DNA from: Halobacteriales archaeon QS_4_69_31 | GTDB lineage: Archaea; Halobacteriota; Halobacteria; Halobacteriales; Haloarculaceae | DNA: 64,000 nucleotides | Assembly (NCBI GenBank): GCA_003021655.1 | Contig: PXRP01000001.1 | Coordinates: forward strand, 62,001-126,000 | Direction: 5' to 3' | Made by a program: the position numbers and the translations under genes | Part shown: positions 29,441-38,454 of the stretch, in pieces | Position numbering within the stretch: position 1 is the stretch's first letter | Layout: every line of letters begins with the position of its first letter | Notes under the pieces: model-generated | Told to the model about the DNA's origin: nothing | Databases searched by the model: none | The model's input: the letters and a program-made list of their open reading frames with translations, nothing else

Positions 29441-31675
29441 TCACCCATCGAACCACTCGAGGGCCTCGGCCAGGTCGTGTCTCGGGGGCGAACACGCTCT
29501 CTCCTGGCAGGCATACACCGTCGGCTCGCCGTCGCGGGCCTCGCGCCCGGCCCACACCGGAGGGGTCTCGGCCAGTCCGAGCCGGTCGACCCACCCGGCG
29601 AGTTCCTCGTCGGTCCCGGGACGGGGCGCCAGCAAGCGCCGCGGGACGTAGGTCTCCGCGAGTCGTTCTCGCCACTCGGTCGGTCGCCCCCCGGCGACGG
29701 TGAGTTCGCTGTGACCGTGGGCGAGCACGTCCGCGGCGAGGACGAGCGACGGGTGCTGGACCGGGTCCGACTCGATGCGGCCGCCGTGTGTCTCGACGAC
29801 GCCCGCCGCGACCGTCTCGAAGCGGTCGTGGGCGACGAACCCCGACAGCGCGAGCAGCGTCTCGGCGGCCACGCCCGCGCTCGAGGGCGTCGACCGGTCG
29901 GCCAGTTCCTGGGGCCGGGCGACCAGTGACTCGCCGCTCTCGGGGGTGAAATACAGTGTCCGCTCGTCCTCGTCCCAGAACTCCTCTTCGACGACGGCCG
30001 CCAGATCCAGCGCGAACGACAGGGCCCCGACATCGCCGGTCGACTCGTAGAGATTGAGAGCCCCGCGTGCGAGGAAGGCGTAGTCCTCGAGGTACCCCTG
30101 GATGCGGACGTCGCCGTCCTTGTAGCGGCGCGCGAGGCGGCCCTCGTCGTCGTCCCAGAGGTGCTCGCGGACGAACGACAGCGCGGCCGAGGCCGTCTCG
30201 GCCCACGCGGGGTCATCGACGACGGCCGCCTCCGCGAAGGCCGATACCATCAGCCCGTTCCACCCGGCCAGCACCTTCTCGTCGCGGGCCGGTCGCGGGC
30301 GCGTCTCCCTGGCTTTGAGGGCTGCCTCCTCGGCGGCCGCGAGGAGGCGCCCGACCTCGTCGGGGTCGCGGTCGTACTCCTCGGCGAGCGCGTCGACCGA
30401 CGCGCTCAGCGTCAGGACCGTCTTCCCCTCGAAGTTGCCAGACGGCGTGACGCCGTACCGGTCGCAAAACAGGTCCGTCGCGAGGTCGGCGTCCACGTCG
30501 GCGTGAGTCTCGACCGCCTCGCGGACCGAGGCCCGCGTCCACACGTAGAAGGCCCCCTCCTCGCCGTGGCCGCCGGCCGCGGCGTCGCCGGAGCCTGACC
30601 CGGGCTCTGGGTCTCCCCCCGTGTCGTCCCCGCCGGGCGAGTGACTCCCGGCGTCGTCCCCGGTGTCGTCCGCGCCGGGCGGGAGGCTCTCGGCGTCGAG
30701 GGTGCTGTAGAAACCGCCCTCTGGGTGGGTGAGTTCGCGCTCGACGAACGCCAGCGTCTCGGCGGCCACCTCGCGGTACCGCTCGGTGCCGGTGAGCTGG
30801 TAGCCGGCGAGGTAGGTCCGCGGGAGTTCGGCGTTGTCGTAGAGCATCTTCTCGAAGTGGGGGACGACCCACTCGCGGTCGGTCGTGTAGCGGTGGAACC
30901 CCCCGCCGAGGTGGTCGTACATGCCGCCGTCGGCCATCGCGTCCAGCGCCTCGGTGACGACCTGGCGGTAGGTGTCACGGCCTTCCCGGTCGAACGCCCG
31001 TGTCAGGACGCGGAGCCGGCCCGACTGGGGGAACTTCTGGCCGCGGCCCCAGCCGCCGAACTCGCGGTCGGCACCCCGGAGCGCGGCGTCGGCGGCCTCG
31101 ACCAGCACTGTCTCGTCGGGCGCCTTCCCGGGCTGGTCGGGCGTCTCTTCGAGGTCACCCTCGATGGCGTCGGTCCACTGTCGGGCGCGCCGTTCCATCT
31201 CCTCGCGTTCCTCGGGGTCGGCCCAGGAGTCTGCGATGTCGTCGAGCAACTGCGCGAACCCGGGGGCGTTGCGCCGTGGTTCCTTCGGGAAGTACGTCCC
31301 CACGTAGAACGGTTCGCCCTCGGGCGTGAGCCAGGCGTTGAGCGGCCACCCGCCCCGGCCGGTCACCTGCTGGCAGATGCTCATGTAGATGCTGTCGACG
31401 TCCGGGCGCTCCTCGCGGTCGACCTTGACCGGGACGAACTGCTCGTTGAGCCGCCGGGCGACCTCCTCGTCCTGGAAGCTCTCCGCTTCCATGACGTGAC
31501 ACCAGTGACAGGCCGCGTACCCGATAGAGAGAAAGATTGGAACGTCCCGGTCCTTGGCGGCCGCAAGCGCCTGCTGGTCCCAGGGTTGCCAGTTCACCGG
31601 GTTGTCGGCGTGCTGGCGGAGGTAAGGGCTCTCCTCCTCGTCGAGGCGGTTGCGCGCGGTGGGGTCGTCGGTCAT
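29441..31675 (-). CDS. DUF255 thioredoxin-domain protein (YyaL/SSP411 type), 744 aa
   Basis: The N-terminal thioredoxin-like domain contains YAACHWCHVMEAESF (near residue 55). A large (alpha/alpha)6-barrel similar to glycoside-hydrolase or epimerase folds follows (KFPQSGRLRVLTRA, YDNAELPRTYL). A Gly/Asp-rich insertion near residues 335-365 (DDTGDDAGSHSPGGDD) is host-specific. The biochemical role of this widely conserved family is unclear. The start MTDDPTARNRLDEEESPYLR matches homologues. Confidence 0.88.
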   Translation of the reverse strand: MTDDPTARNRLDEEESPYLRQHADNPVNWQPWDQQALAAAKDRDVPIFLSIGYAACHWCHVMEAESFQDEEVARRLNEQFVPVKVDREERPDVDSIYMSICQQVTGRGGWPLNAWLTPEGEPFYVGTYFPKEPRRNAPGFAQLLDDIADSWADPEEREEMERRARQWTDAIEGDLEETPDQPGKAPDETVLVEAADAALRGADREFGGWGRGQKFPQSGRLRVLTRAFDREGRDTYRQVVTEALDAMADGGMYDHLGGGFHRYTTDREWVVPHFEKMLYDNAELPRTYLAGYQLTGTERYREVAAETLAFVERELTHPEGGFYSTLDAESLPPGADDTGDDAGSHSPGGDDTGGDPEPGSGSGDAAAGGHGEEGAFYVWTRASVREAVETHADVDADLATDLFCDRYGVTPSGNFEGKTVLTLSASVDALAEEYDRDPDEVGRLLAAAEEAALKARETRPRPARDEKVLAGWNGLMVSAFAEAAVVDDPAWAETASAALSFVREHLWDDDEGRLARRYKDGDVRIQGYLEDYAFLARGALNLYESTGDVGALSFALDLAAVVEEEFWDEDERTLYFTPESGESLVARPQELADRSTPSSAGVAAETLLALSGFVAHDRFETVAAGVVETHGGRIESDPVQHPSLVLAADVLAHGHSELTVAGGRPTEWRERLAETYVPRRLLAPRPGTDEELAGWVDRLGLAETPPVWAGREARDGEPTVYACQERACSPPRHDLAEALEWFDG

Positions 31676-31829
31676 ACCGGGCGTTGGCCGCGGCGACTGG
31701 TAAACCCCCCGTGTCCCCCGCGAGCGTCCCCGGGAGCGTCGGGCACCGCCGACGCCCCGCTTTGGGACCCGTTCACAAACACATCAGAAATAGAAGACGT
31801 TTTACCGTTCGCCGGAACACCCACGACTG

Positions 31830-31979
31830 ATGGTAAACCTCGCACTCATTTCGGCAGTGGCCAGTTCGGGCGTGGTAGTGTTCGTGGTCGGCGCCGTGCT
31901 CTTTCTCGCGTTCAGGGGCCCGACGCCGGACGTGGACGGTCCAGGTGTTGACAACAGCGACGCGGCCGCGTCGGACTGA
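31830..31979 (+). CDS. Small single-span membrane protein, 49 aa
   Basis: The ATG at 31,830 follows an AT-rich promoter (AGAAATAGAAGACGTTTTACC). One hydrophobic helix (SGVVVFVVGAVLFLAFRG) and an acidic tail (VDNSDAAASD) are visible. The function is unknown. It precedes purD by about 120 bases. Confidence 0.6.
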   Translation: MVNLALISAVASSGVVVFVVGAVLFLAFRGPTPDVDGPGVDNSDAAASD

Positions 31980-32101
31980 CGCGGCGTCCCGGCTTTTTTC
32001 GGTGGAGATCCCCTGGCTGGCCTGTACCCTGGGTTCGTCCGCTCAGAGACGCGAGGCGTGGAAGGACAACGCTTACAGTACCCGCAGACGGGCCTTCGCC
32101 T

Positions 32102-33499
32102 ATGTCAGAGACAGTGTTGCTGGTCGGCGGCGGCGGTCGAGAGCACGCGATCGCACGCGCCCTGGCGGACTCGGCCGCGCTGTACGCGTGTGCGGGCAAC
32201 CGGAACCCGGGCATCGCGCGACTCGCGGAGGGGTTCGAGACGCTGGATACGACGAACCCGACGGCGGTGACCGCCTACGCCCGCGAGGTCGACGCGACGC
32301 TGGCGGTGGTCGGTCCCGAGGCGGCGCTGGAGGCGGGCGTCGCCGACAGCCTCGACGACGCGGGCGTCTACGCCTTCGGCCCGCGGGAGGAGGAGGCCCG
32401 CATCGAGACGGACAAGGCCTTCCAGCGGCGGTTCATGGAGCGCCACGACATCCCGGGCTGTCCCGACTTCGCGACCTTCGAGGACGTGGAGGCCGCCTGC
32501 GAGTACATCGACGAGTACGGGGGGGACCTGGCGGTCAAGCCCGCCGGCCTCACGGGCGGCAAGGGCGTCCGCGTCATCGGCGACCAGGTCGCCGCCGAGG
32601 AGGCCAAAGCCTACATCCGCGAGTCCGACTACGACCGGATCGTCCTGGAGGAGCGCCTCGTCGGCGAGGAGTTCACCGTCCAGGCGTTCGTCGCCGGCGG
32701 CGACCTGCGCGTGACCCCCGCCGTCCAGGACCACAAGCGCGCCTACGAGGGCGACGAGGGCCCCAACACCGGCGGCATGGGCTCCTATTCCGACGGCAAA
32801 CTCGAACTCCCGTTCATGGACCGGGCCGACTACCAGGAGGCCGTCGACGTGCTGGAGGCGACCGTCGACGCCCTCGACGGGTACAAGGGCGTCCTCTACG
32901 GCCAGTTCATGCTCACCGCCGACGGCGTGAAAGTCGTCGAGTTCAACGCCCGCTTTGGCGACCCCGAGGCGATGAACACCCTGCCGGTCCTGAACACGGA
33001 CTTCCTCGACGTGCTCACGGCCGCCCGCGATGGCGAGTCGCTGCCGAAACTCTCCTTCGACCCGAAGGCGACCGTCTGCAAGTACGCCGTGCCCGACGGC
33101 TACCCGACCGACCCCGAGAGCGGTGCCAGAGTCAGCGTCGACGAGGCGACGGTCGAACGCGTCAACGAGCGATACCGTAGCGGCGCCGGGTCCGGCGTGG
33201 CCGCTGATGGCGGATTCCGGTCCGAGACGGACGACGCCCGCGAACTCCCCGACGGCGGGACGCCGGCCGAGGCCTTACTGTTCTACGCGTCCGTGGACGA
33301 GCGGGAGGACGGCATCTACACGACGACCTCCCGCGCGTTCGCGGTCGTAGGGATCGCCGACACGATCGCCGTCGCGGAGGAGGTCGCGGAAGACGCGCTC
33401 GCGGCGGCCGGCGACGGGGTCCGCATCCGTCACGACATCGGCACACCGGACCTGGTCCAGAAGCGCATCGACCACGTGGCCCGGTTGCGCGGCGAGTGA
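32102..33499 (+). CDS. purD: Phosphoribosylamine-glycine ligase, 465 aa
   Basis: It catalyses the second step of purine synthesis, joining glycine to phosphoribosylamine with ATP. The N-domain has LLVGGGGREHAIARAL. The ATP-grasp region has KPAGLTGGKGVRV and LVGEEFTVQAFV, and the active site has NTGGMGSYS and FNARFGDPE. A 25-residue Gly/Asp-rich insertion (about 380-405) is extra. The length is otherwise usual. It stands alone. Confidence 0.95.
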   Translation: MSETVLLVGGGGREHAIARALADSAALYACAGNRNPGIARLAEGFETLDTTNPTAVTAYAREVDATLAVVGPEAALEAGVADSLDDAGVYAFGPREEEARIETDKAFQRRFMERHDIPGCPDFATFEDVEAACEYIDEYGGDLAVKPAGLTGGKGVRVIGDQVAAEEAKAYIRESDYDRIVLEERLVGEEFTVQAFVAGGDLRVTPAVQDHKRAYEGDEGPNTGGMGSYSDGKLELPFMDRADYQEAVDVLEATVDALDGYKGVLYGQFMLTADGVKVVEFNARFGDPEAMNTLPVLNTDFLDVLTAARDGESLPKLSFDPKATVCKYAVPDGYPTDPESGARVSVDEATVERVNERYRSGAGSGVAADGGFRSETDDARELPDGGTPAEALLFYASVDEREDGIYTTTSRAFAVVGIADTIAVAEEVAEDALAAAGDGVRIRHDIGTPDLVQKRIDHVARLRGE

Positions 33500-33554
33500 G
33501 TCGCCCGGACCGGACGGTCCCGTCACGTCAGTCCGCGAGAACCGTCCCGATGAG

Positions 33555-33655
33555 GGTCGGAACCCGCCAAAACGGCCCGAATGGCGGTCGGAACCCACCA
33601 AAACGGCCCGACTGGCGGTCGGAACCCACCAAAACGGCCCGACTGGCGGTCGGAG
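33555..33655. repeat. 31-bp tandem repeat, 3.3 copies
   Basis: The unit begins GGTCGGAACCC and ends GCCCGACTGGC. Copies start at 33,555, 33,586 and 33,617, with a partial copy at 33,648. The first copy differs at two bases. It fills the gap between the convergent ends of purD and the halocyanin gene. Confidence 0.85.
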
Positions 33656-33657
33656 GT

Positions 33658-34149
33658 CTACTCGACGACGACGGCGCCTTTCATCCCGACCGTCTGGTGG
33701 GGACCACAGTAGTAGAGGAACGTGCCGGCCTCGTCGAAGGTGTGTTCGAACGTGTGGCCTTCCTCGTCGACGGCCGACCCACTGTTGAACGCCTCGTCCT
33801 GGTGGACGACGTTGTGGTCGCCGCCCTGGCCGGTCCACTCCCAGGTGACCGTCGTCCCGGTCGAGACCTTGACTGCGGCCGGACCGAACGCCAGACCCTC
33901 GCCGGCGCCCACCTCGACCGTCGGGGCTCCAGCGTCGGTGTAATCCATCATGTCGCCGTCGTAGTTGTTCGCCTCGGGGTCCCCCGAGAGGTAGTCGTCG
34001 ACCGCCGAGGGTGGGTCGACGGCGCTGGGGCCGCCGTCACCGCTACCGTCGCCGTCGCCGGTGTCGGTCGAACACCCCGCAAGCAGCCCTGCCGTCGTTG
34101 CGACTCCGATACTGCGCAGCACCGTTCGTCGTCGGGTTCGGTCTGTCAT
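33658..34149 (-). CDS. Halocyanin-like copper protein, Tat lipoprotein, 163 aa
   Basis: This is a blue-copper electron carrier anchored outside the membrane. The start MTDRTRRRTVLRSIGVATT shows a twin-Arg signal and a lipobox LLAGC (Cys near 26). A Gly/Asp linker leads to a cupredoxin domain with the copper ligands His (GDHNVVHQ), Cys (YYCGPHQ), His and Met (VGMKG). It lies next to the copper ATPase gene on the same strand, which suggests shared copper handling. Confidence 0.9.
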   Translation of the reverse strand: MTDRTRRRTVLRSIGVATTAGLLAGCSTDTGDGDGSGDGGPSAVDPPSAVDDYLSGDPEANNYDGDMMDYTDAGAPTVEVGAGEGLAFGPAAVKVSTGTTVTWEWTGQGGDHNVVHQDEAFNSGSAVDEEGHTFEHTFDEAGTFLYYCGPHQTVGMKGAVVVE

Positions 34150-34258
34150 CACGTGTGAACCGTGGGCCGGCATACAAAAGAGACTTATTAAAATATGTTC
34201 GGGATATCGGCGCTAGAGCCGCCTTACCCCACGATCTTTCGTGTCTGATAGCCACCGG

Positions 34259-36913
34259 TCAGGGCCGCAACAAGCCCAGCAGCCGGTAGTCGCGGTCGGG
34301 CGTGTACCGCCGGAACAGGAGGCTGTTGGTCAGCACGGAGACGCTGGAGACAGCCATCGCGGCGGCCGCGAGCACGGGCTGGAGCAGGCCCAGCGACGCC
34401 AGCGGGATCATCGCTGTGTTGTACCCGAGCGCCCAGAAGAGGTTCTGTTTGACCTTCGACAGGGTCCCCTCGGAGACGCGGATGGCCTTGAGCACGTCCA
34501 GCGGGTCGTCGCGCATCAGCGTCACGTCTGCGGCCTCGATGGCGACGTCGGTACCGCTGCCCAGCGCACAGCCGACGAACGCCGACGCCAGCGCGGGCGC
34601 GTCGTTGACGCCGTCGCCGACCATCATTGCCCGCCGCCCGTCGGCCTGGAGTTCCTCGACGGCGTCGGCTTTCTCGTCGGGCAGGACGCTCGCTTTCACG
34701 TTCCCGGGGTCGATACCGACCCGCTCGGCGACGGCACGCGCCGTCCGCTCGTTGTCGCCGGTGATCATCCAGACGTCGACGCCCCTGTCCCGGAGGACGC
34801 CGACGGCTTCATCCGCGGAGTCTTTGAGTGTGTCCGCGTCGGCGACGACGCCGAGCAGTCGGTACCCCTCGCCCTCGGGCGCGAGCGCGACGAGCATCGC
34901 CGTCTTGCCCTCGCGTTCGAGGCGGTCCATCGCGTCGTCGGCCGGCGAGACGTCGACGCCCTGGTCGGCCATGAGCTTCCGGTTTCCGACGAGGACGCGC
35001 CCGTGGCTCGTGGTCGCTTTGACGCCGTGCCCGGGGACGTTCTCGAACTCCTCGGGGTTCTCGACGGCGATGCCGCGCTCGCGGGCCCCGTCGACGACCG
35101 CCTCGGCCAGCGGGTGCTCGCTCCCCGATTCGGCGCTTGCCGCGACTTCGAGGACGAACTCCTCTGTGACTCCCTCGGGGTCGGCCCGGCGCTTCGTGCC
35201 AGCCTCGCCCTCGACGCCGCCGGAAGCTCCCTCGTCGTCGACGCCGCCAGTGGCTCCTTCGCCCTCGACAGTTCCCCCGTCGGCCGCCGGGAGCGCGACC
35301 ACGTCGGTCAGTTCCATCTCGCCGCGCGTGAGGGTGCCGGTCTTGTCGAAGACGACTGTGTCGACGTCACGGACCCGTTCGAGGATATCGCCGCCCTCGA
35401 AGAGGACGCCGTTGCGGGCGCCGATGGCGGTCCCGACCATCGTCGCCGCGGGCGTGGCCAGCCCCAGCGCGCAGGGACAGGCGATCAACACCGCGGACGC
35501 GAAGACGACGACGGCGAACTCGAAGACGCCGACCGCGGCGGGGCCGCCGGCCGCCAGACCCCACACCGGCAGGCCGGTGACGAACCCCGCCAGCGCCTCC
35601 GGGAACAGGTACCAAACGCTCCCCCAGAAGACGGCGTTGACGATGACCGCCGGGACGAAATAGGCGCTGATGCGGTCGGCGACGTTCTGGATCTCGGGCT
35701 GGCGGCGTTGGGCCTCCTCGACGCGGGTGACGATCTGCTGGATGGCCGTCTCCGCGCCGACCTTCGTCGCCTCGACGACGAGGACGCCGTTCCTGTTGAC
35801 CGTCGAGCCGATCACCTCGTCGCCCGGTTCCTTCGAGACGGGGACGGACTCGCCGGTGACCATCGACTCGTCGACGGCGCTCTCGCCATCGACGACGCGG
35901 GCGTCGGTGGGGATCTTCTCCCCGGGCCGGACCTTCAGGCGGTCGCCAACCTCAACGTCCGCCAGCGGGACCTCCCGCTCGGTGCCGTCCGCCTCGACAA
36001 CCGTCGCCGTCTCGGCCTCCATCTCCAGCAGACTCCGGATGGCCTCGGAGGCCTGGCCCTTCGAGCGCGCCTCCAGGTAGTTCCCGAGCGTGATGAACAC
36101 CAGGATGAGCGCGGCCGTGTCGAAGTACAGCCCCTCGCCGGGAAAGCCCAGCAGGCGCGCGACGGAGTAGAAGTACGCCGCCGAGGACCCGAGGGCGATG
36201 AGCACGTCCATGTTGGCCGTGCGGTTTTTGACCACCGCGTCGTAGGAGTTCTCGTAGAACTCCCGGCCCAGCAGGACCTGGACGGGCGTCGCGAGCGCGA
36301 ACGCGACCCACCCGAGGGGCACCCCCGCGAAGGTCCGCTCCATCCACTCGGGCGCGAAGAGGTGACCGGCCAGCATCGCCAGCAACGGCAGCGAGAGGGC
36401 GGCCCCGAAAATCGTCAGATTGCGCTGGCGCCTGATCTCGGCCGAACGCGCGGCGTCCTGGCGTTCCTGGCTGGATGCCTCGCTCCCGTCGTCGTCTCTG
36501 ACGGGGGTGTACCCCGCTCGCCCGATGGCCGCGTAGACGTCTTCGCGGGAGGCGTCGGTCGGGTTGTACGTGACACGGGCCTCGTCGGTCGCGAAGTTGA
36601 CGTCCGCGTCGACGACCCCCGGCGTCGCCAGGAGCGCCTCCTCGGTCGTCTCCGCGCAGTTGGCACACGACATATCCGTGATCGGGACCGTCACTGTCTC
36701 GGTGGCGGCCCCGTAGCCGGCCTCCGAGACCGCCTCGTATATCTCGCCCAGCGACACCGCGTCCGGGTCGTAGGTCACCGTCCCATCGTCGGTGGCGTAG
36801 TTGATTTCGGCGGACTCGACGCCGGCCAGCGACTCGACCGACTCCGAGATGGTTCCCGCGCAGTTGGCACAGCTCATGCCCTGCAGTTCCAGGCGGGTCT
36901 CCCTGTGGCTCAT
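34259..36913 (-). CDS. copA: Copper-exporting P-type ATPase, 884 aa
   Basis: Two N-terminal heavy-metal domains carry MSCANC (near residues 13 and 81). The membrane metal site ACPCALG (about 478), the phosphorylation site [10 protein letters not shown] (about 520) and the hinge [12 protein letters not shown] are present. The last helix has [13 protein letters not shown], the MxxSS signature of Cu+ pumps (P1B-1). A Gly/Glu-rich insertion lies in the actuator-to-phosphorylation region (about 545-575). It exports Cu+ from the cytoplasm. Confidence 0.95.
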   Translation of the reverse strand: MSHRETRLELQGMSCANCAGTISESVESLAGVESAEINYATDDGTVTYDPDAVSLGEIYEAVSEAGYGAATETVTVPITDMSCANCAETTEEALLATPGVVDADVNFATDEARVTYNPTDASREDVYAAIGRAGYTPVRDDDGSEASSQERQDAARSAEIRRQRNLTIFGAALSLPLLAMLAGHLFAPEWMERTFAGVPLGWVAFALATPVQVLLGREFYENSYDAVVKNRTANMDVLIALGSSAAYFYSVARLLGFPGEGLYFDTAALILVFITLGNYLEARSKGQASEAIRSLLEMEAETATVVEADGTEREVPLADVEVGDRLKVRPGEKIPTDARVVDGESAVDESMVTGESVPVSKEPGDEVIGSTVNRNGVLVVEATKVGAETAIQQIVTRVEEAQRRQPEIQNVADRISAYFVPAVIVNAVFWGSVWYLFPEALAGFVTGLPVWGLAAGGPAAVGVFEFAVVVFASAVLIACPCALGLATPAATMVGTAIGARNGVLFEGGDILERVRDVDTVVFDKTGTLTRGEMELTDVVALPAADGGTVEGEGATGGVDDEGASGGVEGEAGTKRRADPEGVTEEFVLEVAASAESGSEHPLAEAVVDGARERGIAVENPEEFENVPGHGVKATTSHGRVLVGNRKLMADQGVDVSPADDAMDRLEREGKTAMLVALAPEGEGYRLLGVVADADTLKDSADEAVGVLRDRGVDVWMITGDNERTARAVAERVGIDPGNVKASVLPDEKADAVEELQADGRRAMMVGDGVNDAPALASAFVGCALGSGTDVAIEAADVTLMRDDPLDVLKAIRVSEGTLSKVKQNLFWALGYNTAMIPLASLGLLQPVLAAAAMAVSSVSVLTNSLLFRRYTPDRDYRLLGLLRP

Positions 36914-37814
36914 TACCTGAACGGAGGGGCTACGCGTTCAAGCACCTTCTGGCTTTCAAAACAAATCGAGAATCGGGTCGAAATTTCGAATCCGAACCCC
37001 AAAGGCCTGGAGGGCCGAGAGTCGAAGGGACCCGACCGTGAGGCCGCCCCGAGAGGGATAGCGACCACGGGTCCCGGCGCGGGAACGTCGAATATCGGGG
37101 CGGGGACCCCGGTTGTTCCCTATCGGGGGGCGGGGACCCCGGTTGTTCCCTATCGGGGGACGCGGGTCCGCGGGTCGATCGGTTCCGGGTCCTCCGAGGA
37201 GGGTCCGGTCGTCTCGTGGTCGGTCGGCGTACGCGTTCGGGTACCGACCGGGCCTGAATCGCTCTGTGCTCCGTCCGCAACCTCTGTTCGGACAGCGTCC
37301 GTGGCCTTCTTCATTGCGCCTGTCCGTACGTTCTCTTAGGGGAAAAATCTTCGTATATTTGATTGGTTTTAATCTGTTTTACTTAATGAACATTCGTATC
37401 TTTCGCCAGTGGATTCCTATACGTGATATTTTTAATCGCGTCCGGGACTGTCTGGTTCGTGACGGTGAGGACCGCCCGAAGTCCCCTCAGCCGTGTGGTC
37501 TCGGACCGCCACGAGTGCGCTGAGGGACAGACGGGAGCCACGCGGCGGGTCGGGTCGAACGCAACCGTTGTCCCGTCGCGCCGGCGCGGCGGTCTCGCTT
37601 TCGACCACCGGTTTCGCCGCGGTACCCCAGCCCGGAGTGTGCTTTTCCGCGCGACAGTGACGGGCACTGGCAGGTCCGCGGCGACGCCAGGCCGCCGAGC
37701 GACGCACTGCCGACCCACGACCCGATGCCCATCGCGACACGACTCACGCGCCACCGTCGTACCGACCTCGAACGCCCCGCTGTCTCGACCGACCTCCCGA
37801 CTATACTGCGGAAC
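36914..37814. other. Long noncoding gap between copA and its likely regulator
   Basis: No gene is supported on either strand over 900 bases. The gap holds a 30-bp tandem repeat (37,101-37,160) and an unusually AT-rich stretch (about 37,325-37,440, with TATATTTGATTGG and TTTTAATCTG). One 45-codon frame (MNIRIFRQW..., from 37,386) has poor codon use. The AT-rich part could hold promoters or an unannotated RNA. Confidence 0.5.
37101..37160. repeat. 30-bp tandem repeat, 2 copies
   Basis: Two adjacent identical 30-base units (the first 29 bases match exactly) begin CGGGGACCCCGGTTGTTCCC. Each contains the palindrome GGGGACCCC. A partial copy (ATATCGGGG) precedes them. Confidence 0.85.
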
Positions 37815-38411
37815 TCAGCCCTCGGCCCCCTCCCGGAGGTCCTCGTACGTGTCGACAAACGAGTCCCGGCAGGAGCCACAGCAGAAGTGATAGCGGTCGC
37901 CGTCGAGGCGCTCGCTCTCGCCCTCGCTGGTGACGGTGTTGCCACACTCGTCACAGGTCAGGGCGAGTTCGACGTTCGCCACAGACGGGCTCCAGGCCCG
38001 GTCCCGGAGGAGGTCGACCTCGAACCCGCGGAGGTCGTCCGTCGAGGTGGCCTCGGCCAACAGTTCCCGGACAGCGCCGCGCTCGACGATGGCGGTCACG
38101 ACCACCCGCTCGTCGGCGGTGGTGAAGACGTGTTCGACGCGGTCGGTCTCGCGCAGGTCCTCGGCCACGACGCCCGCGGCGGGGGGTTCCACGTCGACGG
38201 TGACCAGCACCGGCGTCCCCTCGCGGAGTTTCGACCGGTCGACGTCGACCGTGAACCCGCGGATGACTCCGACGTCCCGGAGGCGGTCGACGCGGTCCGA
38301 GACGGCCGGCGGCGAGAGGTCCACCACCTCGGCGATCTCCCGCCAGGACTGCCGTGCGTCGTCGAGCAACAGCTCCAGGATCTGCCGGTCGGTCTCGTCG
38401 AGTTCGCGCAT
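37815..38411 (-). CDS. AsnC-type regulator with TRASH metal-sensing domain, 198 aa
   Basis: The N-terminal HTH (LDETDRQILELLLDDARQSW, with PPAVSDRVDRLR) is of the Lrp/AsnC family, followed by a RAM-like domain. The C-terminal TRASH domain has CDECGNTV (about 155) and FCCGSC (about 177). Haloarchaeal and sulfolobal TRASH proteins sense copper or related metals and control P-type ATPases. Its position between two metal ATPases, same strand, supports this. The gene ends at the 900-base gap and follows the second ATPase. Confidence 0.9.
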   Translation of the reverse strand: MRELDETDRQILELLLDDARQSWREIAEVVDLSPPAVSDRVDRLRDVGVIRGFTVDVDRSKLREGTPVLVTVDVEPPAAGVVAEDLRETDRVEHVFTTADERVVVTAIVERGAVRELLAEATSTDDLRGFEVDLLRDRAWSPSVANVELALTCDECGNTVTSEGESERLDGDRYHFCCGSCRDSFVDTYEDLREGAEG

Positions 38412-38454
38412 ACAGGGAGGAGTCGCGCCCGCAGGAAACCGTTTTCGACGGCTC

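Noticed and set aside
27508-30216. A 902-codon open frame on the minus strand
   Set aside because: It overlaps cysK, the thioredoxin-fold gene and the DUF255 gene, all with clear motifs. Its translation is low-complexity Arg/Pro-rich.
34241-37339. A 1,032-codon open frame on the plus strand
   Set aside because: It is antisense to the copper ATPase gene, which has every P1B-ATPase motif. GC-rich DNA keeps antisense frames open.
37386-37523. A 45-codon frame in the AT-rich gap
   Set aside because: It begins in AT-rich DNA and continues into poor codon use with no ribosome binding site or similarity.
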